A stretch of DNA of 64,000 bases from Lachnospiraceae bacterium (GTDB lineage Bacteria > Bacillota > Clostridia > Lachnospirales > Lachnospiraceae), in assembly GCA_028689655.1 (NCBI GenBank), contig JAQVCT010000001.1, positions 62,001 through 126,000 on the forward strand, in the 5' to 3' direction. Shown here one piece after another: positions 36,044 through 45,307 of the stretch; position 1 is the stretch's first letter; every line of letters begins with the position of its first letter. The notes below the pieces were generated by a model. It searched no databases. It was not told the DNA's origin and was given only the letters and a program-made list of their open reading frames with translations. Position numbers and translations under genes: made by a program.

Positions 36044-37201
36044 CTATCCCCTTCCCAATATGCGATCGACCAGACTCTCTCTGGCTTTACTATTCTTACC
36101 AAATAAAAGAAAATTAGTGATTTTAAATTGCTTTAATAAAGTGATGGACACAGTGGTAAGCACACTCATAATAACAAAAGTAAGTGCCACGACTCCCACA
36201 CCTTTAAAACTGTAAAGAGACAAGTGTTTATCTGCCATCCCAAGGATCTGTGCAAAATGGTAATGGATCACATAGATTTCCAAGGTATAGTTACCGATAA
36301 ATGACAGAAATTGTTTGCACTTATGATCCGGCAGGAGATGAATCAACGCCATGCATAGAAAACATCCACATAGAGACGCTGTCATCTGTGCCATGAGCTC
36401 TATCTTATTGTTGGCAACGATCATATCAAAGGTAACGATAAGTACAATGAACAGTCCTGCCAAAAGGGTGGTGGTGACCGCCGCCAGCACCTGATCAATA
36501 ATCGTCTTATTGATCTGCATGATCTTCCTGCGGCGTCTCCATATCCACACACAGTAAATTCGATACGCACGATATAGGAGATTGCCCAGGAAATAAAAGG
36601 GCATATAATATAAAGTCAAATGGGGGCTCAAAAAATGATTTCCTATTCGGTTTTGCCAGAAGATCAGACTTCCTGCAAGGAACCATACCCCTAAAAATCC
36701 TGCTTTTCGAAGTGGTGTCATATTCTTAACCGCCATGGCGACATACATGATCACCGTCAATATAAATAATGTCACCAGGAACCACAGACCTCTGTCCAAT
36801 TGAAAAAGCGTATCCCAAATCTCACGTGGAAGACGTTTCCACTGAAGGATCAAAAGCCATGAAACAAAAGGAACCAGATAGGCAATGGCTCTTTTCCTGA
36901 TCTTCTGTCCCAGCATTTGCAGGGTGTTGATCCGCTTCATCATCCCTGTGGTGAACCCCGATGCAATCATAAAAAGCGGCATTTGAATCGCCTTGATGGC
37001 ATCGTAGATAATCCCCTCCTCCATCTGGTTCAATACGATGCAATGCCCCATCATGACCAGAATAATAGCCAGTCCACGCAATGCATCCAGATTCTGATTG
37101 CGGCTAACTGTATTTTGTTCTGGTTCTTCCTCGATTTTTGTTGTTGTGTCCGACTTCGGGAATGCGACTACTTTTCCTTTTTTTGCTCCATCATTTGCCA
37201 T
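36044..37201 (-). CDS. Family 3 membrane acyltransferase
   Basis: The protein of 385 residues has an N-terminal cytoplasmic stretch, then RNQNLDALRGLAIILVMMGHCIV (conserved Arg and His of the acyltransferase 3 family), MPLFMIASGFTTGMMKR and about ten helices. It probably acylates a sugar or lipid-linked glycan. ATG 37201 has GAGAGGAAA upstream and overlaps the previous gene by 11 bases; the frame to 37234 has no such site. It is the third of a set of three acyltransferases in a row. Confidence 0.87.
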   Translation of the reverse strand: MANDGAKKGKVVAFPKSDTTTKIEEEPEQNTVSRNQNLDALRGLAIILVMMGHCIVLNQMEEGIIYDAIKAIQMPLFMIASGFTTGMMKRINTLQMLGQKIRKRAIAYLVPFVSWLLILQWKRLPREIWDTLFQLDRGLWFLVTLFILTVIMYVAMAVKNMTPLRKAGFLGVWFLAGSLIFWQNRIGNHFLSPHLTLYYMPFYFLGNLLYRAYRIYCVWIWRRRRKIMQINKTIIDQVLAAVTTTLLAGLFIVLIVTFDMIVANNKIELMAQMTASLCGCFLCMALIHLLPDHKCKQFLSFIGNYTLEIYVIHYHFAQILGMADKHLSLYSFKGVGVVALTFVIMSVLTTVSITLLKQFKITNFLLFGKNSKARESLVDRILGRG

Positions 37202-38336
37202 GAAGATTTCCTCTCCCCTGTCTCCATAAATCATAAATTGTCAGAATCGCTAACGTAGCTGATACAGCCATTGCTTTTACGAAGACTGACAGAAACGTAT
37301 CCTGTGATAACAGGTCGGGTAGTAATATATTAATTCCTGTTTTAATAAACATATATATAAACATATGAAGACACATGATCGTGAGAGAACTTCTTCCAAT
37401 AAATGCCGCCCCCACAGGGATGTGATCTCGCAGCAGATAGCACAACAGGATCATACTCTCAGAACTGAGGATTCCCACTACGACTCCTATGGCGATGGAG
37501 TTTCCAAAATCCCCCACAGATACATTCATAGGACCATTAAATGCGCGAAGCAGAATCGCAGTCACCGTTAATATAACAATCGTTATTATATGTCTTATTT
37601 TCTGTTTCCGGGCACGTTTCGTATTCTGCTCCTGTTCTCTCTCTTCTGACCCTCCGGAATCCTCTTCTCTTTCCGCTTTTTGCTTTTGTGACTGATCAAC
37701 TGCAATCATGGTATTCTTCATAACATAGCCCGCCGACATAAACACTTCAAATAGGAATACGGTATCCAGACTCCATGGGAGCAATATGGGTGCCATATAC
37801 ATGATGCAGATGCCCATGGCAAGAATGAGGATATTGTTGGAGAGCATTTTCCTCCAACTGCTCCCCGAGATTCGAATACAGATTTCAAATAATACGGACG
37901 CTGCAAAGAGTGCCAGCAGAAACCACATGGGAGAATTCAGAATCGTGAGAAAAAAGAAATTGCTGCTGGCATCCATGGGATAGAGGCAATTTCTCCCATA
38001 AAAGATACCAAGCAACGGCTGCAATGCCTGAATGCTCACTTTACCCGGAAGTAGATAATCTTTCAGGAAAAAGAATATGTATAAGAAAAAGCTATATCCA
38101 AAGTATGGAATCAGCAGTCTTTTCGCTTTTCTTTTCATGAAATCCAAAAAAGATTCTTCTTTTCGTTGATACACAAATCCTGCGAGAACGAAAAAGATGG
38201 GAACATAGAAGGAATACCCGTACTCTGAGATAAGGGGGATCTCTAGCTCCATATGACTTAACAGTACAAAGAGTACTCCCAGGAATTTCACAAAGTCTAT
38301 CCATGCAATCCTTTTTTCGCTGTTGTATTTCGTCAT
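37191..38336 (-). CDS. Family 3 membrane acyltransferase
   Basis: The 381-residue protein starts RIAWIDFVKFLGVLFVLLSHMELE and has YVPIFFVLAGFVYQRKE, which are the family signatures, with about ten membrane segments. A highly charged loop near residues 225-250 (EREEDSGGSEEREQEQNTK) lies between helices, which is unusual for the family and may be a cytoplasmic linker. It overlaps the next gene by 11 bases. The C-terminal half resembles FhiA/WcaF-linked acetyltransferases less than the OafA core; the substrate is unknown. Confidence 0.87.
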   Translation of the reverse strand: MTKYNSEKRIAWIDFVKFLGVLFVLLSHMELEIPLISEYGYSFYVPIFFVLAGFVYQRKEESFLDFMKRKAKRLLIPYFGYSFFLYIFFFLKDYLLPGKVSIQALQPLLGIFYGRNCLYPMDASSNFFFLTILNSPMWFLLALFAASVLFEICIRISGSSWRKMLSNNILILAMGICIMYMAPILLPWSLDTVFLFEVFMSAGYVMKNTMIAVDQSQKQKAEREEDSGGSEEREQEQNTKRARKQKIRHIITIVILTVTAILLRAFNGPMNVSVGDFGNSIAIGVVVGILSSESMILLCYLLRDHIPVGAAFIGRSSLTIMCLHMFIYMFIKTGINILLPDLLSQDTFLSVFVKAMAVSATLAILTIYDLWRQGRGNLHGK

Positions 38337-38368
38337 CTTCCCCTCCTTTTCGTTAGTTATATCTTGAT

Positions 38369-39541
38369 TTAATTATTCGCCACAAGTTTGTCTGTGACAT
38401 ATTCTGCAAGCTTCTGCCCTGGTCTGTCCACCAATTTGGTGAGCAGATATGCCACACAGCCCGATGCCCACATCGTCAGCAGATAGTTCATGGCCACCAG
38501 CACATGATAATTCATCTTTCCGTACATGGATACGAAAAAGGAAGCCGACACGGTACAGAGGATGGGGAAGTGAACCAGATAAAAGCTGTAGGAAATACGG
38601 TTGAAAGTCGCCCATACCCTGGCACTGAGAAATCTCTGTACCAGGGACAGATGGTAGATGGCGAACAGCATCGTGGGAATCGCTACATTATAATAGAATA
38701 ATACTTTAGGTGGAAATATGGCATAGATCGACCCCTGCAGGTTCTCTCCGTAGGAGGGATAAGTAGCAAAGAAAAATCCCACGATGAACAGCAGACGCAT
38801 CAGCCATTTTTGTTTCACAAATACCGCGATGTAAGAGTGCTTTGTGTAGATCAGATCTGCCACTACCATGCTGAGTATCATACCCAGAAAATCCGTTCTT
38901 ATTAAAATAACACTTGCTATTATATATACCGGATACCTTGCCTTTTCCTGACCTGTAACCGCTAATATGCCAGCCACCAGCAGGCATCCCCAAAATTCAT
39001 ACTGTATGAACCAGATTGGTCCATTATATTGATTCGCTCCTGTGAGGAAGCATCCCCATACCGCCTCTTTTATGGCAGACAAAAGATTCGGCGTAAACTG
39101 ATTATAGCTGCTGAAAAAATCTACAGAATCTGCCAGCACTGCCGCATGATCATTGTGAAAACAGCCAAGACGCATGGCTATAAATACACCGATATTTACC
39201 ACCAGAATCGGTAACACCAGACGAAAATATCGTTTTACACTGGCTCTCGCCAGGACTGTATTCACACCGCGATAGTCTGTACTTTTTTGGAGGAAATACT
39301 TCCTGGCAAGGAGAAAAGCGCTGACTGCCAAAAAAATCCGGGCACCAAGTTTCCCAGCGTAGACAATATTAAGTGGAGTGGCACCAATGTACCACTCTAC
39401 TCCATGCGCTGTATGAAAATGTTCCGGACTTAGGGTATAAATACCGCAGTAATATGCATTTAAAAAGTGAATGTTAAACACCATAATGGTCGCAAGTGCC
39501 TTGACACCCTCTATAAACCCAAGCTTTTCCTGTTGTTCCAT
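38369..39541 (-). CDS. Family 3 membrane acyltransferase
   Basis: The protein of 390 residues has LGFIEGVKALATIMVFNIHFLNAYY, with the conserved His in the first helix, and FLAVSAFLLARKYFLQ in place of the SGY motif. About ten helices follow. GGGGA lies 8 bases before ATG 39541; GTG 39556 is an in-frame alternative. It is the first of three acyltransferases in tandem and lies 28 bases after rmlD. It may O-acetylate a deoxysugar of the glycan. Confidence 0.87.
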   Translation of the reverse strand: MEQQEKLGFIEGVKALATIMVFNIHFLNAYYCGIYTLSPEHFHTAHGVEWYIGATPLNIVYAGKLGARIFLAVSAFLLARKYFLQKSTDYRGVNTVLARASVKRYFRLVLPILVVNIGVFIAMRLGCFHNDHAAVLADSVDFFSSYNQFTPNLLSAIKEAVWGCFLTGANQYNGPIWFIQYEFWGCLLVAGILAVTGQEKARYPVYIIASVILIRTDFLGMILSMVVADLIYTKHSYIAVFVKQKWLMRLLFIVGFFFATYPSYGENLQGSIYAIFPPKVLFYYNVAIPTMLFAIYHLSLVQRFLSARVWATFNRISYSFYLVHFPILCTVSASFFVSMYGKMNYHVLVAMNYLLTMWASGCVAYLLTKLVDRPGQKLAEYVTDKLVANN

Positions 39542-39569
39542 AGACGATTTCCCCACATATCAGATAGAT

Positions 39570-40424
39570 TTATAATGACTTCATGTAGACCTCGATTGCG
39601 TCCTGCCACTGTGCGAATTGGAAATCTGATGTCAATTTGAACATGTAATTCTCCAGTACGGAATAAGCAGGTCTGTTGGCTGATGCCGGGAATTTTTCCG
39701 TATATTCCGCTGTGGTAAGTCTGTTTACTTTTGTAGATTTACCAGCGAGACGGAAGATGTCTTCTGCGAAATCTGCCCAGCTGCAGGAGCCCTCGCAGGT
39801 CGCATGAAATGTTCCATAATTTTCTGTTGGTACCAGATATGCGATGGCTTTCGCCAACTCCACCGCGCTGGTAGGTGTGCCGAACTGATCTGCCACAACA
39901 CCCACTTCATCACTGTTCTCAGCCAGTTTCAGCATGGTCTTGACAAAGTTATTGCCATCGCCGTAAAGCCACGCGGTACGCAGAATAAAATATTCTCTGG
40001 CAAAGTCTTTTACAAAGTTCTCACCTGCTAACTTTGTATAGCCGTACATGGATGCCGGTCCTACCTGATCAAATTCCGTATAAGGTCTTGTCCCATTTCC
40101 CGGGAAGACGTAATCGGTGGACACCTGGATCATCTTTGCCCCCGTCTCTGTGGCTGCGATGCTTAGATTCCTGGGCCCGATGGCATTGATCTTATAAGCC
40201 AGATCTCCCTGGGTCTCACATGCATTTACATTGGTATGCGCTGCACAGTTGATAATGGCGTATGGCTTCACTTCTCTTACCAGTTCCATGACCTTATCAA
40301 TATTGGTAATATCCAGCTCCGCCACATCCGTATTGATGAGTTCGTATGCGTTATTTCCTGCATACTGCCGGTTCATAGCTCTTCCCAATTGTCCGTTGCA
40401 TCCTGTAATAATAAGTTTCTTCAT
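39570..40424 (-). CDS. rmlD: dTDP-4-dehydrorhamnose reductase
   Basis: The 284-residue reductase has LIITGCNGQLGRAM, INCAAHTNVNACE, QVSTDYVFPGNG and the catalytic YGYTKLAGENFVK, the pattern of RmlD. It reduces dTDP-4-keto-L-rhamnose to dTDP-L-rhamnose. It stands alone: rmlA, rmlB and rmlC, which make its substrate, are not in the window and must be encoded elsewhere or upstream. The gene is 4 bases downstream of the DUF2304 gene, suggesting one transcript. Confidence 0.94.
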   Translation of the reverse strand: MKKLIITGCNGQLGRAMNRQYAGNNAYELINTDVAELDITNIDKVMELVREVKPYAIINCAAHTNVNACETQGDLAYKINAIGPRNLSIAATETGAKMIQVSTDYVFPGNGTRPYTEFDQVGPASMYGYTKLAGENFVKDFAREYFILRTAWLYGDGNNFVKTMLKLAENSDEVGVVADQFGTPTSAVELAKAIAYLVPTENYGTFHATCEGSCSWADFAEDIFRLAGKSTKVNRLTTAEYTEKFPASANRPAYSVLENYMFKLTSDFQFAQWQDAIEVYMKSL

Positions 40425-40428
40425 CTTC

Positions 40429-40803
40429 CTAATCCTCCTGATTTTTCAACATATCTTTTAATTCTCTGATTTCTTTTTCATTCATGGCTGCTGCCTGGGA
40501 TAACTGTCTCACCTTATCCGAGAGACGGGACACGATCACTGTCAGGGTAAATAACAGTGCCAGTGAAAAGATAAATCCCAATAAAAATAACGTATTCACC
40601 GGTGTGGCAATTCCAAAGCAATAGGAGATCACACTGAGAATCGGCGGAAATATATCCACGATCAGCATCAGTATAATTGCCGTCATCCAGGAAAGCGCAT
40701 ATTTCAATTCTAATTTGCGTCTGCGAATCATATTCACGATCCACAAAAGTGCCAGCAATAAAATAAGACCTGCCACTATTTGTAATTTTATCATCATATC
40801 CAA
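40429..40803 (-). CDS. DUF2304 small membrane protein
   Basis: The 124-residue protein has three membrane segments (about residues 8-28, 38-58 and 68-90), with RRRKLELKYALSWM between the first two, the mark of DUF2304. The C-terminus is a soluble coiled stretch (LSQAAAMNEKEIRELKDML). These proteins are often encoded next to DPM1-like GT2 genes, as here (40894-41586), and are proposed to help them at the membrane, in the way GtrA may help GtrB. The role is not proven. Confidence 0.85.
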   Translation of the reverse strand: MDMMIKLQIVAGLILLLALLWIVNMIRRRKLELKYALSWMTAIILMLIVDIFPPILSVISYCFGIATPVNTLFLLGFIFSLALLFTLTVIVSRLSDKVRQLSQAAAMNEKEIRELKDMLKNQED

Positions 40804-40893
40804 TACCCTTTCTATCTGATTTTGTACCTGATCTATTTATTTAACAGGAAATTCCCTGGCAATTTTCTATAGGCAGCATCTTAAATGATACAG

Positions 40894-41586
40894 CTAAACC
40901 CTGCGTATCTTTTCCATAAAAATAGCGAGCGTCACTTTGATCATATAATACACGCTTTTCACTGGTGAAATAGAGGAGGTTCCCTCTGTTCTCTCACGCA
41001 TGATCACTGGATACTCCATCACCTTCATTTCTTTTTTCAGGATAGTGACCACACTCTCCGGCTCCGGATAATCCTTGGGATAGGATTCCATAAATAATTG
41101 TATCACTTTTCTATTTGCCATGCGCATCCCGGAAGTGGGATCTGTAATTCTATTCCCTGTAAGGAAGCAGATCAAATTACTAAAATACTGGATTCCTATT
41201 CTGCGGATTCCTGAGGACTGAAATCCTTCTTTTCTGATAAACCGGGAACCAATGACCATATCTGCCTGCTCCTGCACAAGATATGCCTGCATTTTCTGTA
41301 AGAATGCCGCATCATGCTGCCCGTCCCCATCAAACTGCACCGCAATATCATAGCCATTTTTATCAGCGTAGGCATAACCCGTCTGCACGGCACCCCCGAT
41401 GCCCAGATTTACCGGCAGATGCAACACGTTCAGGTGATGTTCCTCACACAATGCCCTGGTTCCGTCCGTGGAGCAGTCGTTGACAATGATATAGTCGAAA
41501 TCCGGCGCGTTTGTATGGATGTCAGCAACCGTCTTCTCTATGCTTTTTTCTTCATTATAAGCGGGGATGATAACCAGACTTTTCAT
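40894..41586 (-). CDS. GT2 glycosyltransferase, DPM1-like
   Basis: The 230-residue enzyme has SLVIIPAYNEEKSIEKTV, YIIVNDCSTDGT, GIGGAVQTGYAYA and the metal site QFDGDGQHD. It lacks C-terminal membrane helices, as do the shorter DPM1-like proteins that work with a separate membrane partner. The DUF2304 protein encoded 90 bases downstream is the obvious partner. It probably makes a polyprenyl-phosphate sugar used on the outer side of the membrane. Confidence 0.9.
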   Translation of the reverse strand: MKSLVIIPAYNEEKSIEKTVADIHTNAPDFDYIIVNDCSTDGTRALCEEHHLNVLHLPVNLGIGGAVQTGYAYADKNGYDIAVQFDGDGQHDAAFLQKMQAYLVQEQADMVIGSRFIRKEGFQSSGIRRIGIQYFSNLICFLTGNRITDPTSGMRMANRKVIQLFMESYPKDYPEPESVVTILKKEMKVMEYPVIMRERTEGTSSISPVKSVYYMIKVTLAIFMEKIRRV

Positions 41587-41701
41587 CTTTTTCTCTTTCT
41601 GACCTCCGGTCTTTCGTTGGCATTGCTCTTATCCATTCTATTGCAGCAGACAGTTCGTCGGGTGCAGGCATCCCCCACAGTCCGCCTCCTGTCCGGTCTG
41701 C

Positions 41702-42439
41702 TTATCTTGTAAACTGTAACAATACCTTTACGGTACGGCAAATATCCGTAAAGAACGCAAATTTGACTCCGTTTTCCTTCAGGGCTCTGTGCCCCTCTGT
41801 GAGAGAGGTCATGTATGCACCGAAGCTGTTGTTGCTGGTGCCGCCGTAAGCCATGTGAATGAGGACTTCGGGGATATAGGAAAGTTTAACCTGTTGGCGA
41901 TAGAGGATGCGAACCATAAATTCATAATCGGCAGATACTGTATAGTCCTCCTTGTAGTCTCCGTAGGTGTCATAGACCCATCTGCGCAGATAGAGGGTGG
42001 GGTGTCCCGGGAGCCAGCCGTAGCGGATCCTGCCCTGTCCCTGATGCCATTTACGGACGATTCGGTCCCCCTCCATATAATAGAGATCTGCGTGAACGCC
42101 GTCCGTATGCTCTGTTTCCATAATGTGCACCATCCTGCTGATGACATCTCCTGCCGTGTATTCATCAAAACAGCAGCCGATGATGTCTCCGGTGGCCATA
42201 TGGATTCCTTTGTTCAATGCATTGTAGATTCCCGTATCCGGTTCGGACAGTACCTGTAACCGTTCTCCAAAATACTCCTTCGCTCCCTCTATCACATCCA
42301 TGGAACGATCCGTAGATGCACCATCCACAATGATGTATTCTATATTTTCGTAATCCTGATGCTGCACCTGGCTGATGATCTTCTCAAGATTGTCTGCATT
42401 ATTATAGTTGGTGGTGATGATGGATACCTTCGGATTCAT
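41702..42439 (-). CDS. GT2 family glycosyltransferase
   Basis: This 245-residue enzyme has VSIITTNYNNADNLEKI, IVDGASTDRSMDVI, GIYNALNKGIHMATG and a CFDEYT in place of the DxD, which is the WcaA/WcaE-like GT2 subgroup. HPTLYLRRWVYDTYG in the middle is typical too. Its start lies 38 bases inside the end of the preceding GT4 gene, a long overlap that suggests coupling or a recent fusion of neighbours. The sugar is unknown. Confidence 0.9.
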   Translation of the reverse strand: MNPKVSIITTNYNNADNLEKIISQVQHQDYENIEYIIVDGASTDRSMDVIEGAKEYFGERLQVLSEPDTGIYNALNKGIHMATGDIIGCCFDEYTAGDVISRMVHIMETEHTDGVHADLYYMEGDRIVRKWHQGQGRIRYGWLPGHPTLYLRRWVYDTYGDYKEDYTVSADYEFMVRILYRQQVKLSYIPEVLIHMAYGGTSNNSFGAYMTSLTEGHRALKENGVKFAFFTDICRTVKVLLQFTR

Positions 42440-43772
42440 TGGTTACCTTTCCATATAAGCTTTTATATAAATCAATATATTTTTGAAAACAAATCGTGCT
42501 GTCATACTGCTCTGCCCGTTTCACGCACTCTTTTACAGGCTTTGGTCTCCCGGCATATTCCATCACCGCTGTGTAGAGTGCCTGTACATCAGTGGCTGGT
42601 ACGGCAGCTCCGATCAGAGGATTTCCCTGTATTGGCTCCGGGCTTCCCCCTGTTGCAAAAGTAATCACCGGTGTACCGCATGCCAATGCTTCCAGATTGG
42701 TGGTGGGGAAATTATCTTCCAGGGTGGTATTGATGTAGAGATCCGCTGTGTTGTACAGATCTGCCAGTTCCTGTTGATTTTCCGTTCTGGTAACGCCCGT
42801 TATTTTATTTTTCAATAGGGAATCTTTCTCTATTTCTTTGATCTGTGACGGTTTCAATCCCACCATGGTGATGTGATAGTTCTCCGGTAATCGGCGGGCT
42901 AATTGCTGAAAATAAATAAAACCCTTTCTCTTTTCCCAGATATTCGCTACCCCCAGCAACTGAATCTTCCTGTCTTCTGCAGTTCTATTCTGTCCATTTT
43001 CATACGAACCTGCTCTCGTGAACTGTTCTGTCCCAGAGCGTTGTCCCATGCCAGGAGACTGCTCCCCAGATATGAATTGATCCATCTGTGTTTCCTGAAC
43101 AGCAGCAGATGCCCTGAATATTCTTCGGTCAATCCCGTTTGGAATTACCTCCACAGGATATTCCCGTAAAAATGACTGTTTTACAAGGTCAGCAAGCCAT
43201 TTGCTGGGCGTTACGATGGTGAGATTCTGTACCCCTGTAAAAGCTGCTTTTTTTCTCTCATAATTGAGGACAGAATGATCCTTAAACAGTGCGTAGGGAT
43301 ATGCACTGCGATGCTGTTCGCAGTGATGACAGCCTGTTTTCCATTTATCACATCCCACATAATCAAAGTAAGCGCAGTGCCCCGTCATAGGCCAGCAGTC
43401 GTGAAGTGTCCAGACCACCGGCATATTTTTCTCTTTTATATAGGAAAATAGTAACTCTATCTGTAAATAAAATCCATGGATATTGTGGAGATGGATCAAG
43501 TCCGGTTTCAGCTCGTCCAGTTCCCTCAGAAATGCTTTCGTTCTCCTGGCAGAACCGAATCCGCTCTCCCCCATGAGAAAATTGCGCAATACATGGGCAT
43601 ACATATCTAAGGACGTTCCTATTTTCACAGCACGCATCTGCTCTGGTGCCGTTCCACGTCCATATCCCACATATGCATCTATTCCCTTTGCGGTACTTCT
43701 CTCATACAGGCTGGCAGTAATACGACCCACACTGCCTGTCCCCACTACCGTATTCACTTGTAAGACTCTCAT
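42402..43772 (-). CDS. GT4 family glycosyltransferase
   Basis: The 456-residue protein begins RVLQVNTVVGTGSVGRITASL, and has WTLHDCWPMTGHCAYF with a Cys-rich stretch (CDKWKTGCHHC) as in a well known subgroup of exopolysaccharide GT4 enzymes. The second domain has LLGVANIWEKRKGF and TLEDNFPTTNLEALACGTPVITF, carrying the E-x7-E residues. An extra polar insertion of about 35 residues (around residues 220-260) separates the two domains. It is a retaining cytoplasmic enzyme. Confidence 0.9.
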   Translation of the reverse strand: MRVLQVNTVVGTGSVGRITASLYERSTAKGIDAYVGYGRGTAPEQMRAVKIGTSLDMYAHVLRNFLMGESGFGSARRTKAFLRELDELKPDLIHLHNIHGFYLQIELLFSYIKEKNMPVVWTLHDCWPMTGHCAYFDYVGCDKWKTGCHHCEQHRSAYPYALFKDHSVLNYERKKAAFTGVQNLTIVTPSKWLADLVKQSFLREYPVEVIPNGIDRRIFRASAAVQETQMDQFISGEQSPGMGQRSGTEQFTRAGSYENGQNRTAEDRKIQLLGVANIWEKRKGFIYFQQLARRLPENYHITMVGLKPSQIKEIEKDSLLKNKITGVTRTENQQELADLYNTADLYINTTLEDNFPTTNLEALACGTPVITFATGGSPEPIQGNPLIGAAVPATDVQALYTAVMEYAGRPKPVKECVKRAEQYDSTICFQKYIDLYKSLYGKVTNESEGIHHHHQL

Positions 43773-43860
43773 GATTTCCTCAATCTATTCTGCATATGTC
43801 ACGTTCGCCCTTATGATGCCCTGGGTCACGATACGTTACACACTCTCATAATCCTATTAC

Positions 43861-43966
43861 ATGATGTAAGGGTCAAAAGGTGTTTTTCCCCTTGATACTT
43901 ACGGGTCCCAAATTCATGCTTTTTCGTGCGAGCACGAAACGCATAACCTTTTGACCCTAGTATCAT
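43861..43966. repeat. 106-bp inverted-repeat element in the gap at 43.8-44.0 kb
   Basis: AGGGTCAAAAGGT (43869-43881) and ACCTTTTGACCCT (43946-43958) form a perfect 13-bp inverted repeat, extended by ATGAT and ATCAT at the outer ends. Inside is TTTCGTGC GA GCACGAAA, a perfect 8-bp hairpin (about 43922-43939). The element lies in the 240-base gap between two glycosyltransferase genes. One end is also found at 17223-17241. Confidence 0.78.
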
Positions 43967-44012
43967 AATACAACCTATCGGGCTTGAATGCAACAGAACT
44001 TGCATGGTCACA

Positions 44013-45071
44013 TTATGCTTTGAAGTACAGGGATACTGCCAGGTACATAGGGAAATAGAAATGCAGCTTCATAAATGCCAGAAATAATCGCTCTGCCTTA
44101 GTAAGCCTGTCCATGTTACAGGTCTCCAGGGCTTTCCTTACATCCGCATCCTCACAGACGCGTTTGATGTTCTTTCTGGCTGCCCAAAAGCCATCCTTTT
44201 TCTGTGCCATGATGCCGCCCTTGATATGAAGCACCACCAGACACAGGAAATCATTCCATATCTGCTGTTCAAAAGGATAGACATTTTTCACCCTCGAAAT
44301 GCGAAGGAGCTGCTCTTTCATGCACTTGATCTTATCCATATACCGTAAATCGTAGGCACCTGTCATAGACGTGGTGTTGATGCGATAATAATAGGGCAGA
44401 AATCCCTTGATGATGGCAATCTTGGGGGCTTCCAGGAAAATAGCGAAAGAAAACTGATAGTCCTCCCCCACCGTCACATCATTGTGGCAAAGATACATGT
44501 TTTCCATGACCAAAGACCGCTTTACCAGCTTGGATACTCTGTTGGGCTGAAGACCTCTTCCCATGAAGCTCCCATCATTGATAAAGGATGGATATACTTT
44601 TCCCCGCATTTCCTGCTGGGTATAGGTATCCTCCGGGAACTGCATCTCATCGTCCCAGTCTGCATGGCTGTGATCCTGAAAAATATGCCTGATTCCGCAG
44701 CAAACGATATCTGCCTTCGTTTCCACCGCTTTTTCATAGAGTCTGGCGTACATATCAGGAGCTATCCAGTCGTCACTGTCCACAAATCCCACATATTCTC
44801 CCTGTGCAAGCTCCACACCTGTTTTCCAGGCGGCTGTCAATCCCTCATTTTTCTTGTGAATCACTCTGATCTGTTCATAGATTCCCGCATATTCATCGCA
44901 AATATGCTCCGAACCATCCGTAGATTCATCGTCCACCAGTACAATCTCTATTACAGGTTCCTGTAAGTGGTTTTTTCTTTCCCCTCTTTGTGCCAGGATG
45001 CTTTCCACACAGGGCCGCAAATATTCTTTTGCCTGATAGACTGGTACGATCACACTGATCATTGGTTTCAT
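44013..45071 (-). CDS. GT2 family glycosyltransferase
   Basis: The enzyme of 352 residues has ISVIVPVYQAKEYLRPCVES, IVLVDDESTDGSE, WKTGVELAQGEYVG and FVDSDDWIA. The C-terminal part is of the capsule-type GT2 extension, with a short hydrophobic end (HFYFPMYLAVSLYF). ATG 45071 has AAAGGCAG upstream; an in-frame TTG at 45104 is less likely. A 236-base AT-rich gap precedes it, so it may have its own promoter, though I found no convincing -35/-10 pair there. Confidence 0.88.
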   Translation of the reverse strand: MKPMISVIVPVYQAKEYLRPCVESILAQRGERKNHLQEPVIEIVLVDDESTDGSEHICDEYAGIYEQIRVIHKKNEGLTAAWKTGVELAQGEYVGFVDSDDWIAPDMYARLYEKAVETKADIVCCGIRHIFQDHSHADWDDEMQFPEDTYTQQEMRGKVYPSFINDGSFMGRGLQPNRVSKLVKRSLVMENMYLCHNDVTVGEDYQFSFAIFLEAPKIAIIKGFLPYYYRINTTSMTGAYDLRYMDKIKCMKEQLLRISRVKNVYPFEQQIWNDFLCLVVLHIKGGIMAQKKDGFWAARKNIKRVCEDADVRKALETCNMDRLTKAERLFLAFMKLHFYFPMYLAVSLYFKA

Positions 45072-45307
45072 AAATAAAATCTGCCTTTCATAATTGTGTT
45101 TCAAAGCAATTAATACATATTATCTCTTTATCATTCTTATTTTGCAGTCTTTTGCATGGAATATCACATGTTATGCAAGTCAATTTTCTTGAGTTTGAAT
45201 TGTTCTGCAAGTTTTCTTTCATTTATGTGCTTTGAAATAATTGTTATTGTCAGATAACTTGTGTCAATATTTGTCGAATTCCGTTCCCACATTCTTATCC
45301 TGATTTT

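Noticed and set aside
41789-42259. Plus-strand open frame of 156 codons
   Set aside because: It is opposite a clear GT2 gene and shows no start site or domain.
45072-45307. Promoter in the AT-rich gap before the GT2 gene at 44013
   Set aside because: TTGACT is present on the minus strand, but no -10 box of fair quality lies at 16-18 bases from it.
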